40,048 nt of DNA, taken from Bacteroidota bacterium. Lineage in GTDB: Bacteria > Bacteroidota > Bacteroidia > Sphingobacteriales > Sphingobacteriaceae. The stretch's first letter is position 1. Every line of letters begins with the position of its first letter. A program made the position numbers and the translations under genes. The stretch spans positions 21,143 through 61,190 of the forward strand of contig JABDFZ010000005.1 in the NCBI GenBank assembly GCA_013286325.1, read 5' to 3'. This document shows, one piece after another, positions 26,884 through 35,838 of the stretch. The notes beneath the pieces were generated by a model. That model had not been told where the DNA came from, did no database searches, and saw nothing but the letters and a program-made list of their open reading frames with translations.

Positions 26884-28905
26884 ATGAAGATGCAATTTAC
26901 TACAATGGCAAATAAGATAACAGTGTTTACATGCCTGTTAACCTTTTGGATGATACAGGCGAATGCACAAAAAAATACCATTACTGCACTTGCTGGCCAT
27001 AAAGGTATCTGGGTGGTGTGCGGCGATGCATTGCCCAAGAATTTCTCCTATACCCTATTCCGCAAAAAGGCAAATGCTGATTGGGTTAAGATAGCTAGCA
27101 TTAACTTCCCGGCATCGAAAGATGCATTGCAGGCAGGGTATCTGAATGCGTTACGCGTGTCGGGGAATGGCATAACTTCACTGTCGGACGAAAGGCTCAA
27201 TGCATTATGGGACAGGCTTACTTCGCCGGTATCCGCAAATTCTCCTGTAGAGATAGGGGAAGATTATGCTTTACGCCAGGCATCGGGAACAGCATGGTAC
27301 GACGCAGGCGCAGACAGCGCGGTAAACTATACCTACAAAGTGCAGTTCATTGACCCTAAAAAGAAGGAACCCATAGAGTTTTTAAGCAATAACGCAATTT
27401 GGCCGGGTCGTAAATTTCAGGCCGATATTAAGCCATTATTAGTAAAACCAACGCGCGCTGGGCTGTATGCTGAATTTGAAATTGCAGATAAAGGACACAT
27501 GACTACCTGCAAAATTTACCGCAGGTATTATTTACGCAGTGACTATGAGGAAATTAATGTAAGGCCCATATTTACAACGCGCAACGGAAAACTGATATTA
27601 CTATTTAATGATGAAACAGCAGTTGAAAAAGTCCCTTATGCTTATATGGTTCTTCCATTAGATGCTGCAGGTAACCCGGGCGATTTTTCACCTGAGATAA
27701 AGGCATTTGATGTTCCTCAAAAATCAATAGCTCCGTCGGTTGTTAACTTTAGAGCTAAATCGGCAGAGGCAGAAAAAGCAGTGCGGCTATCTTGGAAATT
27801 TGTAAGTAATAAGAATATTGTTTCGGTAAATGTATACAAGGGGCTAAGGTATGATGGTAAATACATGAAAATTGCCACACTTGGCCCAAATGATACCACT
27901 TACTTTGATCATAATGTAAAACCTATTGAAACCTATTATTATACTGTGGTATTAAACGGCACCTATGAACAGTCGCCCGCATCGCCCCGGATACCCGGTA
28001 TTTTAAAGGCAATTAATAAAAATTTATTCCCGCCACAGGATATCAGGTTATTTCAAAAAGACAATATGGTGAGGCTCTTCTGGAAGAAAAATGAAACTGA
28101 TACCAGGGCCTATTATGTATATCGCGGAACCGGTAAAGCTAAAATACAACAGGTTGGGCCGGTTATTATTACCGATAGCAGTGTTGTAGCCTTTACGGAT
28201 ACTTTACCACAAGTTAGCACCCCAACTATCTTTACCTATTTCATTGCTGATGAAAATACATCGTATGCAATAAGCCCTTTATCGGCAGGCCTGGTAGCTT
28301 ATGCGCAACCACCTTTGCCTATACCTTATGAGTTAAATGTAAGGCGAACAGCAGGTAATAAAGCTTTACTTTTATGGCCAAACCTACAGCGTGAATCATC
28401 GACTGTAACAGGCTATATGCTTTACCGCAGGATAGTGGATAATAAAGGCAAAGAGGTTGAAGCAATAAAACCTCTATGGTTAAAGCCACTCGCCGCCGCT
28501 ATTAATCAATATACCGATACCACTACCGCAATAGCAGGCAATACGTATTATTACAGCCTACGCTCGACGGGCGATAATGGTTCACAAAGCCCGGCCAGTT
28601 TGGAAGCAGGTTTTAAAATAGATGATGACAGGCCCAATCCTGCATCGAACGTGCGGATTTTTGCAGCAGGCAATGCAATTGAACTAAGATGGGACAACCC
28701 GATGGGGGACAAAGTGAAGACCATAAAAATATTACGGGCCCTGCAAGGAAAAAAGCCACAGGAAATTGTACAGCTAAACCCAGGTAGCGAAAAGTATACA
28801 GATAAAGATGTTGTAGCCGGGGGCATATATTATTACAGCTTTATTGTTCAAAATGATAAGGGAAAATTAAGCAGTGCAACCCCACTGCTGGGGATCCATC
28901 TTTAA
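26884..28905 (+). CDS. Fibronectin type III-like repeat protein, exported
   Basis: A 673-residue protein with a signal peptide (about 1-28, ending QANAQ). Four or more FN3-like beta-sandwich units are suggested by recurring AVRLSWKF / MVRLFWKK / KALLLWPN / AIELRWDN strands, each followed 30-50 residues later by a YYY(T/S)-type strand. There is no sorting domain, transmembrane segment or enzyme motif. The start lies 5 bp after the giant gene's stop, so both are almost certainly in one transcript. A second ATG two codons in is equally possible. It probably works with the giant protein outside the inner membrane, perhaps as an assembly partner or chaperone. That is inference from position only. 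Confidence 0.82.
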   Translation: MKMQFTTMANKITVFTCLLTFWMIQANAQKNTITALAGHKGIWVVCGDALPKNFSYTLFRKKANADWVKIASINFPASKDALQAGYLNALRVSGNGITSLSDERLNALWDRLTSPVSANSPVEIGEDYALRQASGTAWYDAGADSAVNYTYKVQFIDPKKKEPIEFLSNNAIWPGRKFQADIKPLLVKPTRAGLYAEFEIADKGHMTTCKIYRRYYLRSDYEEINVRPIFTTRNGKLILLFNDETAVEKVPYAYMVLPLDAAGNPGDFSPEIKAFDVPQKSIAPSVVNFRAKSAEAEKAVRLSWKFVSNKNIVSVNVYKGLRYDGKYMKIATLGPNDTTYFDHNVKPIETYYYTVVLNGTYEQSPASPRIPGILKAINKNLFPPQDIRLFQKDNMVRLFWKKNETDTRAYYVYRGTGKAKIQQVGPVIITDSSVVAFTDTLPQVSTPTIFTYFIADENTSYAISPLSAGLVAYAQPPLPIPYELNVRRTAGNKALLLWPNLQRESSTVTGYMLYRRIVDNKGKEVEAIKPLWLKPLAAAINQYTDTTTAIAGNTYYYSLRSTGDNGSQSPASLEAGFKIDDDRPNPASNVRIFAAGNAIELRWDNPMGDKVKTIKILRALQGKKPQEIVQLNPGSEKYTDKDVVAGGIYYYSFIVQNDKGKLSSATPLLGIHL

Positions 28906-28993
28906 GTCAAACTGCTAAATATTATATTATTGTAGTAAATTGATTTTTCTTTTAAGTAATTTAGGTTGCTCTTAGTGATATGCAGCAATCTGA

Positions 28994-29707
28994 ATGGAGG
29001 TAATAAGTAGTTTTATTATTGATGACGATGAATTAGACAGGCTCGCCATTGAAGCCCATCTGGAACAATACCCATATATTAAATTGGAAGGGAGCTTTGC
29101 CAGCCCCTTTGAATGCCTTGAACTTATCCGGAAAAAAAATATAAAACTGCTATTCCTGGATATTGACATGCCCGGGATTAACGGGATTGATTTTTTAAAC
29201 TCTCTTGAAAATCCACCGCTTTGTATATTTATTACATCGCATCCTGAATACGCTTTAGAAGGTTTTGAAACCCACGCCCTTGATTATCTGCTAAAACCTG
29301 TTAAAATTGACCGTTTTGACCGCTCGATAAAACGTGCGAGAGAGTTTTTACAGATTAAAAATAAGGCGCTTTTGTACGATGTACATTTTGCAGACGATTT
29401 TTTAACTATTAAGGAGAGCTATGATCTTATCCAGATAAAAATAAGTGACATTATTTACCTGGAGGCATTAAAAGATTATACCAAGGTAATAACGCCACAA
29501 AAAACGTATCTCACCCTATCAAATCTCAAGAATTTTTTTGAAAAACTGCCCGGTAACCGCTTTTTGCGCATTCACCGCAGCTTTGCTGTATCCATCAATC
29601 AGATAAAAAAAATGGAACAAAATGAGTTGCTGGTGAGCAAAGTTCGTTTGCCAGTGGGGCGCACATTCAGGAACGAAGTAAATCAATATTTAAGAAGTAA
29701 TCAGTAA
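28994..29707 (+). CDS. LytTR family response regulator
   Basis: A 237-residue two-component regulator. The receiver domain (about 5-120) has acidic residues IDDDE near 9-13, phospho-acceptor Asp56 in LLFLDIDMPG, and the conserved Lys in LLKPV near residue 104. The C-terminal LytTR DNA-binding domain (about 135-235) contains IIYLEALKDYTKV and RFLRIHRSFAVSI. LytTR proteins bind paired direct repeats upstream of target genes, often for exported or surface factors. It lies 88 bp after the envelope operon and 5 bp before the kinase gene. Regulation of the upstream envelope genes is plausible but not shown. TAATTTAG at 28957-28964 is a possible weak -7 box. Confidence 0.93.
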   Translation: MEVISSFIIDDDELDRLAIEAHLEQYPYIKLEGSFASPFECLELIRKKNIKLLFLDIDMPGINGIDFLNSLENPPLCIFITSHPEYALEGFETHALDYLLKPVKIDRFDRSIKRAREFLQIKNKALLYDVHFADDFLTIKESYDLIQIKISDIIYLEALKDYTKVITPQKTYLTLSNLKNFFEKLPGNRFLRIHRSFAVSINQIKKMEQNELLVSKVRLPVGRTFRNEVNQYLRSNQ

Positions 29708-29712
29708 TCAAT

Positions 29713-31830
29713 ATGCAAAAACAGCTACTTTTTATTGTATTCTTAATTTTATTGAACACTCTTGCCCATGCCCAGCTGCCCGACTTGAAAAGATACCCAA
29801 AACAGGTAGATAAAATAAGGGCAGCAAAGACGTTTTGTTCGAAAATGTTAAAAATTGAACGGTATGACAGCCTGTTAATGGGCGCAAAAATGGGGTACAA
29901 CATTAGCCGCACAACAAAGGATGATGGTATAAACTCTGTATTTTGTTACTACATAGGCGCAGGTTACGGATCAATTGCAAAAGATGATTCAGCTATATTT
30001 TATTATAAATTATCTGAACAGTACGGGATGCATACCGATATTGCCGAGCGGGTAGTTAACGCACAATCTAAAATATTGGAAGTAGCTCCACGAAATTCGG
30101 CTTTGAAACTGGAGTACTTTAACAAACTTGAACAGAGCTATAAGAAATACCAAAATGACGATAAGATAGCCGGAGAAATAGCCTCGAACCTCGCTAATGT
30201 TTATAATGATGAAAATCAATATGAGAACTCGTTAAAATATCATTTCCTGGAGCTGCGGTATGTGCAAAAGCTAAAGGATAGTACAGCTATTGGCACCTCG
30301 CTGGTTAATATTGGTAATACCTATATCCAGATGAGCAATGACGAAAAAGCTCTCGAATACCTAAATGAATCAATCCCATACCTGAATGATTATAGACGCG
30401 GGCAAATGATGGCTTATTATAATATAGCCGCTTGTTACATGGACCTTAATAAAACTGATGCAGCCATCAGCAATTTTCAAAAATCAAATAATATTGCTAA
30501 AAAGGTTAATGATACTGTAGCAATGTATAGTATTGAACAAAAATTAGGAACAGCTTATACTGCAAAAAAACAATATGCCAAAGCAGAGGAAATGCTGGGG
30601 CCTTCTACAAAATATGCCGAAAAAATTAAAGACGGCACCATGATGAGCGATGGTTACCAGGCGCTGGGTGAGCTTTATTCTGCACAAAAAAGATCTCCCG
30701 AAGCTATAGTATGGCTTTCAAAAGCGCTTGCAATCTCAAAAAAGAATAAAATGATGGAAAGGGTGGCGCAGATATATAGTTCAATGGCCATAGCCGAAGC
30801 AAATTCGGGCAATTTTCAAAAGGCCTACGAGTATCATAATTCATTTGCGTTATATAAAGACACATTAACGAAAGAGAGTAATAAGAAAGCGGTTGCTGAA
30901 CTGGAAACAAAGTTTCAGACCGAAAAGAAACAGCAACAAATAAAATTACTAAGTCAAAAGGAAAAAACGCAGGCTGCAGAGCTGGAATCACAAAGGCGCA
31001 CCAAATATTTTCTTTTAGGAGGATTGATAGCCGTTGTAATTATTGTGGGCTTGATGATAAGAGGCTACCGTTTAAAGCAAAATGCCAATTTAGCGCTTGC
31101 AGGTAAAAATGTGGAGCTTGAAGAAAAAAACCAGGCGCTGAATATCCTTAACGAAAAGCTTGATGAAGCTAACCGTTCAAAAACAAAACTGTTTAGTATT
31201 TTAAGTCATGATCTGCGTGCACCAGTGGGTAGTTTATTCCAATTCTTAAACCTGCAGAAAAACCATACTAACAAATTGAATGAAGAGCAAAAACAAAAGC
31301 ATAATGAAAAAATTATTCATTCGGCTGAGAACCTGATGGACTCGATGGAAGATTTGCTGATATGGAGCAAGAGCCAGATGGATACTTTTACATTAAAAGT
31401 GGAAACTACTACTGCCGAAGAAATTGTTAATGAAGTTATAGAACTGCATGAGAATTTTGCAAAATCGAAACACATTAAGCTTAAAAAAGAGCATATAGAG
31501 AATTTAACTATTGTAGCTGATCTTAATTTCCTGAAAATAGTTTTACGGAATATAACCAGTAATGGAATAAAATTTACCCCAAACGAGGGTAATATTATTT
31601 TTTCGGCGGATAAAACTAATAATGAAATAAATTTCAGGATCAGTGACGATGGAATTGGCATGACCGACGCGCAAATCAATAATCTGTTTGAATGGAACAG
31701 TATCCGCAGCGATTCTTCGGGCATGGGGCTCAGGCTTGCCAAAGAATTTACCGAGCGCCTTGGTGGAAACATAAAAGTAACGTCAATTGCAGGTAAAGGC
31801 ACCTGCTTTACCATTTCGATACCCGCATAA
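29713..31830 (+). CDS. TPR-containing sensor histidine kinase
   Basis: A 705-residue kinase. A signal peptide (about 1-21, ending AHAQ) leads into a periplasmic region of tetratricopeptide-type helices (about 90-390). A coiled coil (about 390-430), one transmembrane segment (about 432-451, YFLLGGLIAVVIIVGLMI) and a second coiled linker follow. The HisKA domain has the H-box FSILSHDLRAP with His499. The HATPase domain has ITSNGIKFTP (N-box), ISDDGIGM (G1) and SGMGLRLAKEF (G2). All residues needed for autophosphorylation and ATP binding appear present. The gene is 5 bp after the response regulator, and a terminator follows at 31862. LytTR regulators more often pair with LytS-type kinases, so this HisKA pairing is worth noting. 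Confidence 0.93.
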   Translation: MQKQLLFIVFLILLNTLAHAQLPDLKRYPKQVDKIRAAKTFCSKMLKIERYDSLLMGAKMGYNISRTTKDDGINSVFCYYIGAGYGSIAKDDSAIFYYKLSEQYGMHTDIAERVVNAQSKILEVAPRNSALKLEYFNKLEQSYKKYQNDDKIAGEIASNLANVYNDENQYENSLKYHFLELRYVQKLKDSTAIGTSLVNIGNTYIQMSNDEKALEYLNESIPYLNDYRRGQMMAYYNIAACYMDLNKTDAAISNFQKSNNIAKKVNDTVAMYSIEQKLGTAYTAKKQYAKAEEMLGPSTKYAEKIKDGTMMSDGYQALGELYSAQKRSPEAIVWLSKALAISKKNKMMERVAQIYSSMAIAEANSGNFQKAYEYHNSFALYKDTLTKESNKKAVAELETKFQTEKKQQQIKLLSQKEKTQAAELESQRRTKYFLLGGLIAVVIIVGLMIRGYRLKQNANLALAGKNVELEEKNQALNILNEKLDEANRSKTKLFSILSHDLRAPVGSLFQFLNLQKNHTNKLNEEQKQKHNEKIIHSAENLMDSMEDLLIWSKSQMDTFTLKVETTTAEEIVNEVIELHENFAKSKHIKLKKEHIENLTIVADLNFLKIVLRNITSNGIKFTPNEGNIIFSADKTNNEINFRISDDGIGMTDAQINNLFEWNSIRSDSSGMGLRLAKEFTERLGGNIKVTSIAGKGTCFTISIPA

Positions 31831-31861
31831 ATTTATCAAAATAAAAAACTACTGATATTTT

Positions 31862-31892
31862 GCCTTTATAAATGCAAATGGAGGCTTTTTTT
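31862..31892 (+). terminator. Rho-independent terminator after the histidine kinase
   Basis: GCCTTTAT (31862-31869) pairs with ATGGAGGC (31878-31885), including two G-U wobbles, across an 8-nt loop. Seven Ts follow at once (31886-31892). It starts 31 bp after the kinase stop. Confidence 0.55.
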
Positions 31893-31960
31893 GAGTAGAC
31901 TTTTGGATAGCTCAAATTAAATTCAATACACTTTGTGATATTTAAACGTCATGAAAACAG

Positions 31961-31993
31961 TTGTAAAATAAATATTTTTTGGCCTAATTTTTG
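31961..31993 (+). promoter_or_regulatory. Candidate Bacteroidota promoter for fbp
   Basis: TTG at 31961-31963 is followed after 21 bp by TAATTTTTG at 31985-31993, one base longer than the TAnnTTTG box. The spacing is within the 17-23 bp range reported for flavobacterial promoters. The site is about 75 bp upstream of the chosen start. Confidence 0.4.
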
Positions 31994-32067
31994 TTTTTTA
32001 GCCGATTATGTGCTTACCTTGTCGCACAAACCAATGTAACTATTTATGTACTTTATACACTAAGTCT

Positions 32068-33111
32068 ATGACTAATTTTACAACTTTAGGACAATTTATT
32101 ATAGAAAAACAAGCAGATTTTCCATATGCAAAAGGCGAACTTTCGCGCCTGTTAAGAGATATAGGCATTGCAGCCAAAATTGTTAACCGGGAGGTGAATA
32201 AAGCAGGGCTGATGGATATTTTAGGGAATGCAGGCAGTACAAACATCCAGGGTGAAAGCCAGCAAAAGTTGGATGTTTATGCAAACCAGCAGTTTATTTC
32301 GGCATTAAAAAGCGGGGGGGAATGTTGTATTGTAGCCTCTGAAGAGAATGAAGAGATTATCCGTTTAGATACCGACGTTTCTAAAAATGCAAAATATATT
32401 GTAGCAATTGATCCACTGGATGGCTCTTCCAATATTGATGTAAACGTACCTGTTGGAACTATCTTTTCCATATACAGAAGGTCTTCTACAACAGGGCGCG
32501 CCACCATTAATGATGTTTTACAAAACGGAACCGAACAGGTTGCTGCCGGGTATGTTATCTATGGATCATCAACCATGCTGGTGTACACAACAGGCAAGGG
32601 GGTGAATGGTTTTACACTTGATCCTTCCATAGGGGAGTTTTGTTTGTCGCATCCCGAAATGCAGATCCCTAAAAACGGAGTGATCTATTCCATTAACGAG
32701 GGCAACTATGTGCACTTTCCACAGGGAGTGAAGCGGTATATTAAATATTGCCAGGTAGAGGATAAAGCTACTAACCGCCCGTACTCATCCAGGTATATCG
32801 GCTCAATGGTGGCTGATGTGCACCGCAACCTGATTAAAGGAGGAATTTTTATTTACCCTGTAACCGCCTCGGCTCCTAATGGCAAATTAAGGCTGGTTTA
32901 TGAATGTAACCCAATGGCATTTTTAATTGAACAAGCCGGAGGGCGGGCTACCAACGGTACCTCACGGATCCTCGATATCGAAGTAACAGAATTACATCAG
33001 CGTTCGCCAATATTTATTGGGTCCGAACTGATGGTTAGGCAGGCAGAAAGCTTTATGGCGGGCGAACAATTGCCGGATATTAAAGAAACCGAAACAGTAA
33101 ACAGTTTTTAG
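32068..33111 (+). CDS. fbp: Class I fructose-1,6-bisphosphatase
   Basis: A 347-residue cytosolic gluconeogenic enzyme that hydrolyses fructose 1,6-bisphosphate to fructose 6-phosphate. It is closely similar along its length to the well-known enterobacterial class I enzyme. [10 protein letters not shown] is at the N-terminus; metal-binding ASEENEE and [13 protein letters not shown] (DPLDG at residues 115-119) follow. Further on are [28 protein letters not shown] and [14 protein letters not shown]. The start was set at 32068 because homology begins there; the frame is open to 32008, but those 20 residues are Cys-rich and unlike the family. It appears monocistronic, with a putative promoter at about 31961-31993. 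A long hairpin at 33131-33189 lies just downstream. A run of seven Gs (32314-32320) sits inside the coding region. Confidence 0.96.
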   Translation: MTNFTTLGQFIIEKQADFPYAKGELSRLLRDIGIAAKIVNREVNKAGLMDILGNAGSTNIQGESQQKLDVYANQQFISALKSGGECCIVASEENEEIIRLDTDVSKNAKYIVAIDPLDGSSNIDVNVPVGTIFSIYRRSSTTGRATINDVLQNGTEQVAAGYVIYGSSTMLVYTTGKGVNGFTLDPSIGEFCLSHPEMQIPKNGVIYSINEGNYVHFPQGVKRYIKYCQVEDKATNRPYSSRYIGSMVADVHRNLIKGGIFIYPVTASAPNGKLRLVYECNPMAFLIEQAGGRATNGTSRILDIEVTELHQRSPIFIGSELMVRQAESFMAGEQLPDIKETETVNSF

Positions 33112-33130
33112 AGAAAGTCTTAAGTCAAAT

Positions 33131-33189
33131 AGTATTTAGTATTTAGTCAGAAAAGCAAAATCGATTTTTTTGACTAAATACTCAATACT
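33131..33189. repeat. Long near-perfect palindromic repeat
   Basis: The left arm AGTATTTAGTATTTAGTCA (33131-33149) and right arm TGACTAAATACTCAATACT (33171-33189) are inverted copies with one mismatch. Inside, GAAAAG pairs further with TTTTTT using two wobbles, so the stem is about 25 bp with a loop of about 9 nt. It lies 19 bp after the fbp stop and 18 bp before the DUF1015 start. It could stop transcription in either direction or be a dispersed palindromic element. Confidence 0.85.
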
Positions 33190-33207
33190 CATGACAAAAT
33201 AATAACA

Positions 33208-34428
33208 ATGGCAAATATTACTCCATTCCGTGCTATAAGGCCAAATTCTGTATATGCAGATCAATTGGTATTTACTACAATGCAGGCCGAATCTGTTTCC
33301 GGAGATCTGAATAAAAACGAATCGCTTCCACCTATAAAAACTTTGTTGGAAAGCCCTGCGAGACAAAGACCAGAAGTGCCTGAAATTCAGGTGAAATCTT
33401 TTGATGAGGTTAACCAAACCCTGAAAAACCTTTTGGAGAGGGATAGGTTGTGGCAGGAAAAAAAAGCGGGAATGTATGTTTATGAAATAGCTCATAAAAA
33501 CACCCGTCAGGCTGGTATCTGGGCTTTGACTGCATTGTCTGATTATACCGGTGGAACGATTAAAATACACGAATTAACATTTGATGACAGTGTACGCCGG
33601 TTAAACAATTATCGTAAACATACAGGATTGGAAGGCAGTCCCGTATTACTAACCTATCCGCCTAACATAATAATTAACCGGATTATAGCGGAAACACGTA
33701 ATAACAGTAAGAAGACGAGTTTAGGTAGCCGTGAGGGGTTTCACAGGCTTTGGAAAATTGAAGATGAAACCACTATACAAAAACTAACCGAAGCCTTTGC
33801 CCAGATAGATACGGTTTATTTAGCCGACGGCCATCACAGGCTGGAATCGGCAGGCAGGCTTGCTGCTGAACAAAAAGCTGCTGGCTTACCAGTATTCGAT
33901 ACCATTTCGTCATTATATATTGCCAGCGATCAACTACAGATGCAGGAATATGACCGTGTAATTTTACCTGATGCACCAATTGAAAAAGAAAAGTTGTTTG
34001 ACCAGATATTAGAAAACTTTTTTATGCAGCCGTCGCGGGGCAACAAGCCGGTACAGCCAAAAGAAAATCACCGCATGGGTATGTATTTTAAGAAAAGATG
34101 GTATAATATGGCACCGAGGGAAACCCCTGCAAAGGGGATTGCTGCAAGTGTAGATGCTGCTGTTTTGCAGGAACTAATTTTAGCGCCTGCATTTGGCATT
34201 GAAGACCCGAAAACCGATGTACGCTTAAAGTGTATAGGCGGGGGCAAAGCAATGGAAGAATTGGAAACTATTATAGAGGCACATCCTGATGCTATTATAT
34301 TTACCCTTTGCCCGATAACTGTTAATCAATTGATAGAAGTAGCGGATGCAGGGGAAATATTACCACCCAAATCTACCTGGATTGACCCCAAAGTTCCTTA
34401 TGGAATACTGATGCACAGGCACTTTTAA
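33208..34428 (+). CDS. DUF1015 family protein
   Basis: A 406-residue cytosolic protein of a widely distributed but poorly understood family. The family signature is visible as YLADGHHRLESAGRL near residues 204-218, with ITPFRAIRP at the start and LPPKSTWIDPKVPYGIL at the end. From general knowledge, the gene is often beside D-3-phosphoglycerate dehydrogenase or serC in Bacteroidota; here it sits after fbp instead, separated by a large hairpin. No transmembrane segment or signal peptide is seen. The biochemical role is not known to me; an ADGHHR motif conserved this strongly suggests an enzyme active site. It converges on hemA with 13 bp between stop codons. Confidence 0.9.
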   Translation: MANITPFRAIRPNSVYADQLVFTTMQAESVSGDLNKNESLPPIKTLLESPARQRPEVPEIQVKSFDEVNQTLKNLLERDRLWQEKKAGMYVYEIAHKNTRQAGIWALTALSDYTGGTIKIHELTFDDSVRRLNNYRKHTGLEGSPVLLTYPPNIIINRIIAETRNNSKKTSLGSREGFHRLWKIEDETTIQKLTEAFAQIDTVYLADGHHRLESAGRLAAEQKAAGLPVFDTISSLYIASDQLQMQEYDRVILPDAPIEKEKLFDQILENFFMQPSRGNKPVQPKENHRMGMYFKKRWYNMAPRETPAKGIAASVDAAVLQELILAPAFGIEDPKTDVRLKCIGGGKAMEELETIIEAHPDAIIFTLCPITVNQLIEVADAGEILPPKSTWIDPKVPYGILMHRHF

Positions 34429-34441
34429 TTATTTAAATAAC

Positions 34442-35674
34442 TTATAGCGCTATGCTCATAAACTCATTTATGGCTTCAATATAATGACAGCCCCGATTGT
34501 TATGGGAGCGCATTTTTGATGCCATGCCGTTTACAACTTTTTGAATTTTTTCTTCTGAGATGATAGCAGGATAAAAATCCTGATTTACAACTGATAGCTG
34601 CTGTTGCAGATATATTTGGTTAAGTTTAAGCTTAATTGCATTTAATGCGGGAGCATTTTTACGCATATAATACCATTCCATAAAGCTGGTAAGGTGATCA
34701 GCAATTATTTCCTTTGCTTTTGGTTTTTCTGCTTCACGTTTCTGAATGGTTTCATCATTTAATTTCGAAAGTTCATCCACATTCACAAGCGTAACACCAG
34801 GTATTTCGGAAACCGCAGCTTCCACATTGTATGGAATAGAAAGATCAATTATGAGCTTACTTCCGTTATTTTTAATGTGTGACCTTAATATAACCGGATC
34901 GCATGCATTGGATGCAACCAGTATTACATCGGATGAATCAACATAATTTGCTAACTGATGGATAGGCGCATGTTTCAAATTCATTTCGGCAGCCAGTGAA
35001 GCGGCTTTTTCTTCAGAGCGGTTAATCAGCGTAATATTTGTCGTTCCAATATAATCCACCAAATTTTTGCAGGTATTACGGCCAATCTTGCCGGTTCCCA
35101 CCAGTAATATTCTGGTATTATTACTAATAACTACATGCTTTTTAATATATTGAATAGCAGCAAATGAGGTAGAAATGGTGCCGCCACTTAACGCTGTTTC
35201 ATTTTTAATCATTTTTGATGATTGTAAAACGTAGTTTGTAAGCCTTTCTAAAAAGCAATTAAGAAAACCACGGTCTTTTGAGAATTTTACAGCCGCTTTA
35301 AGCTGACCAATTATTTCATAATCACCCAGTATCTGTGAATCCAGCCCCGCGCCTACATTAAACAAATGATCAATTGCGTCAACTCCGTTTTTTACATAAG
35401 CTAAGCCGTTGAAGGTCTCTGTGTTACCAACTGTTTGTGTGCACAATAAATCGATTAAATGATCAGCTTTCTCTGCCAATCCATAAATCTCAGTTCTGTT
35501 GCAGGTAGAAAGTATAAATAACTCATCAACATGAAAAGATGATGATAATTGCAAAATATTTTCACAACGATCATTATCTACAGCAAATAACCCGCGTATT
35601 GCGGCTTCTGCTTTTTTATAATTAATGCCCGCAACAAAGAAGTTGGAAACCAGAAGGGGTGTGGATGTCTGCAT
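34442..35674 (-). CDS. hemA: Glutamyl-tRNA reductase
   Basis: A 410-residue enzyme that reduces glutamyl-tRNA to glutamate-1-semialdehyde, the first committed step of C5-pathway tetrapyrrole synthesis. The catalytic Cys58 lies in LSTCNRTEIYG. GLDSQILGDYEIIGQLK is the conserved substrate-binding region. The NADPH-binding Rossmann motif is VGTGKIGRNTCKNL, and a C-terminal dimerisation helix follows. Length and motif order are normal. It stands alone on the minus strand in this window, without hemC or hemL beside it. Its promoter must lie in 35675-35791, between it and a terminator belonging to the globin-like gene. The neighbouring globin-like lipoprotein is also haem-related, but the two are separately transcribed. 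Confidence 0.96.
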   Translation of the reverse strand: MQTSTPLLVSNFFVAGINYKKAEAAIRGLFAVDNDRCENILQLSSSFHVDELFILSTCNRTEIYGLAEKADHLIDLLCTQTVGNTETFNGLAYVKNGVDAIDHLFNVGAGLDSQILGDYEIIGQLKAAVKFSKDRGFLNCFLERLTNYVLQSSKMIKNETALSGGTISTSFAAIQYIKKHVVISNNTRILLVGTGKIGRNTCKNLVDYIGTTNITLINRSEEKAASLAAEMNLKHAPIHQLANYVDSSDVILVASNACDPVILRSHIKNNGSKLIIDLSIPYNVEAAVSEIPGVTLVNVDELSKLNDETIQKREAEKPKAKEIIADHLTSFMEWYYMRKNAPALNAIKLKLNQIYLQQQLSVVNQDFYPAIISEEKIQKVVNGMASKMRSHNNRGCHYIEAINEFMSIAL

Positions 35675-35791
35675 TTAAACTTGATCTAACTAAATTACGG
35701 AATTTTAGAGGATTGGGTTGCGTGCCTTTAACATAAATGCGTCATAAATTACAATTATACCAGTCACGCTTTAACGGTATATGTTGTTAAT

Positions 35792-35823
35792 AAAAACCCC
35801 GGAATGGTAGTCCCGGGGTTTTT
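35792..35823 (-). terminator. Rho-independent terminator after the globin-like gene
   Basis: AAAAACCCCGG and CCGGGGTTTTT form an 11-bp perfect stem around a 10-nt loop. It lies 15 bp past the stop of the globin-like gene on the minus strand and ends in a T-run in that direction. The A/T flanks make it potentially bidirectional. Confidence 0.9.
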
Positions 35824-35838
35824 ACATAGGCTTAATAG

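Noticed and set aside
32008-32067. Extended N-terminus for fbp
   Set aside because: The 20 added residues are Cys-rich and absent from class I fructose-1,6-bisphosphatases; homology starts at the Met at 32068.
32314-32320. G7 run in fbp as a phase-variation switch
   Set aside because: A switch in a central metabolic gene is implausible, and the run fits Ser-Gly-Gly-Glu codons.
34429-34441. TTATTTAAATAA palindrome between DUF1015 and hemA as a terminator
   Set aside because: The AT-only 12-bp palindrome has no loop or GC stem and is too weak to call.
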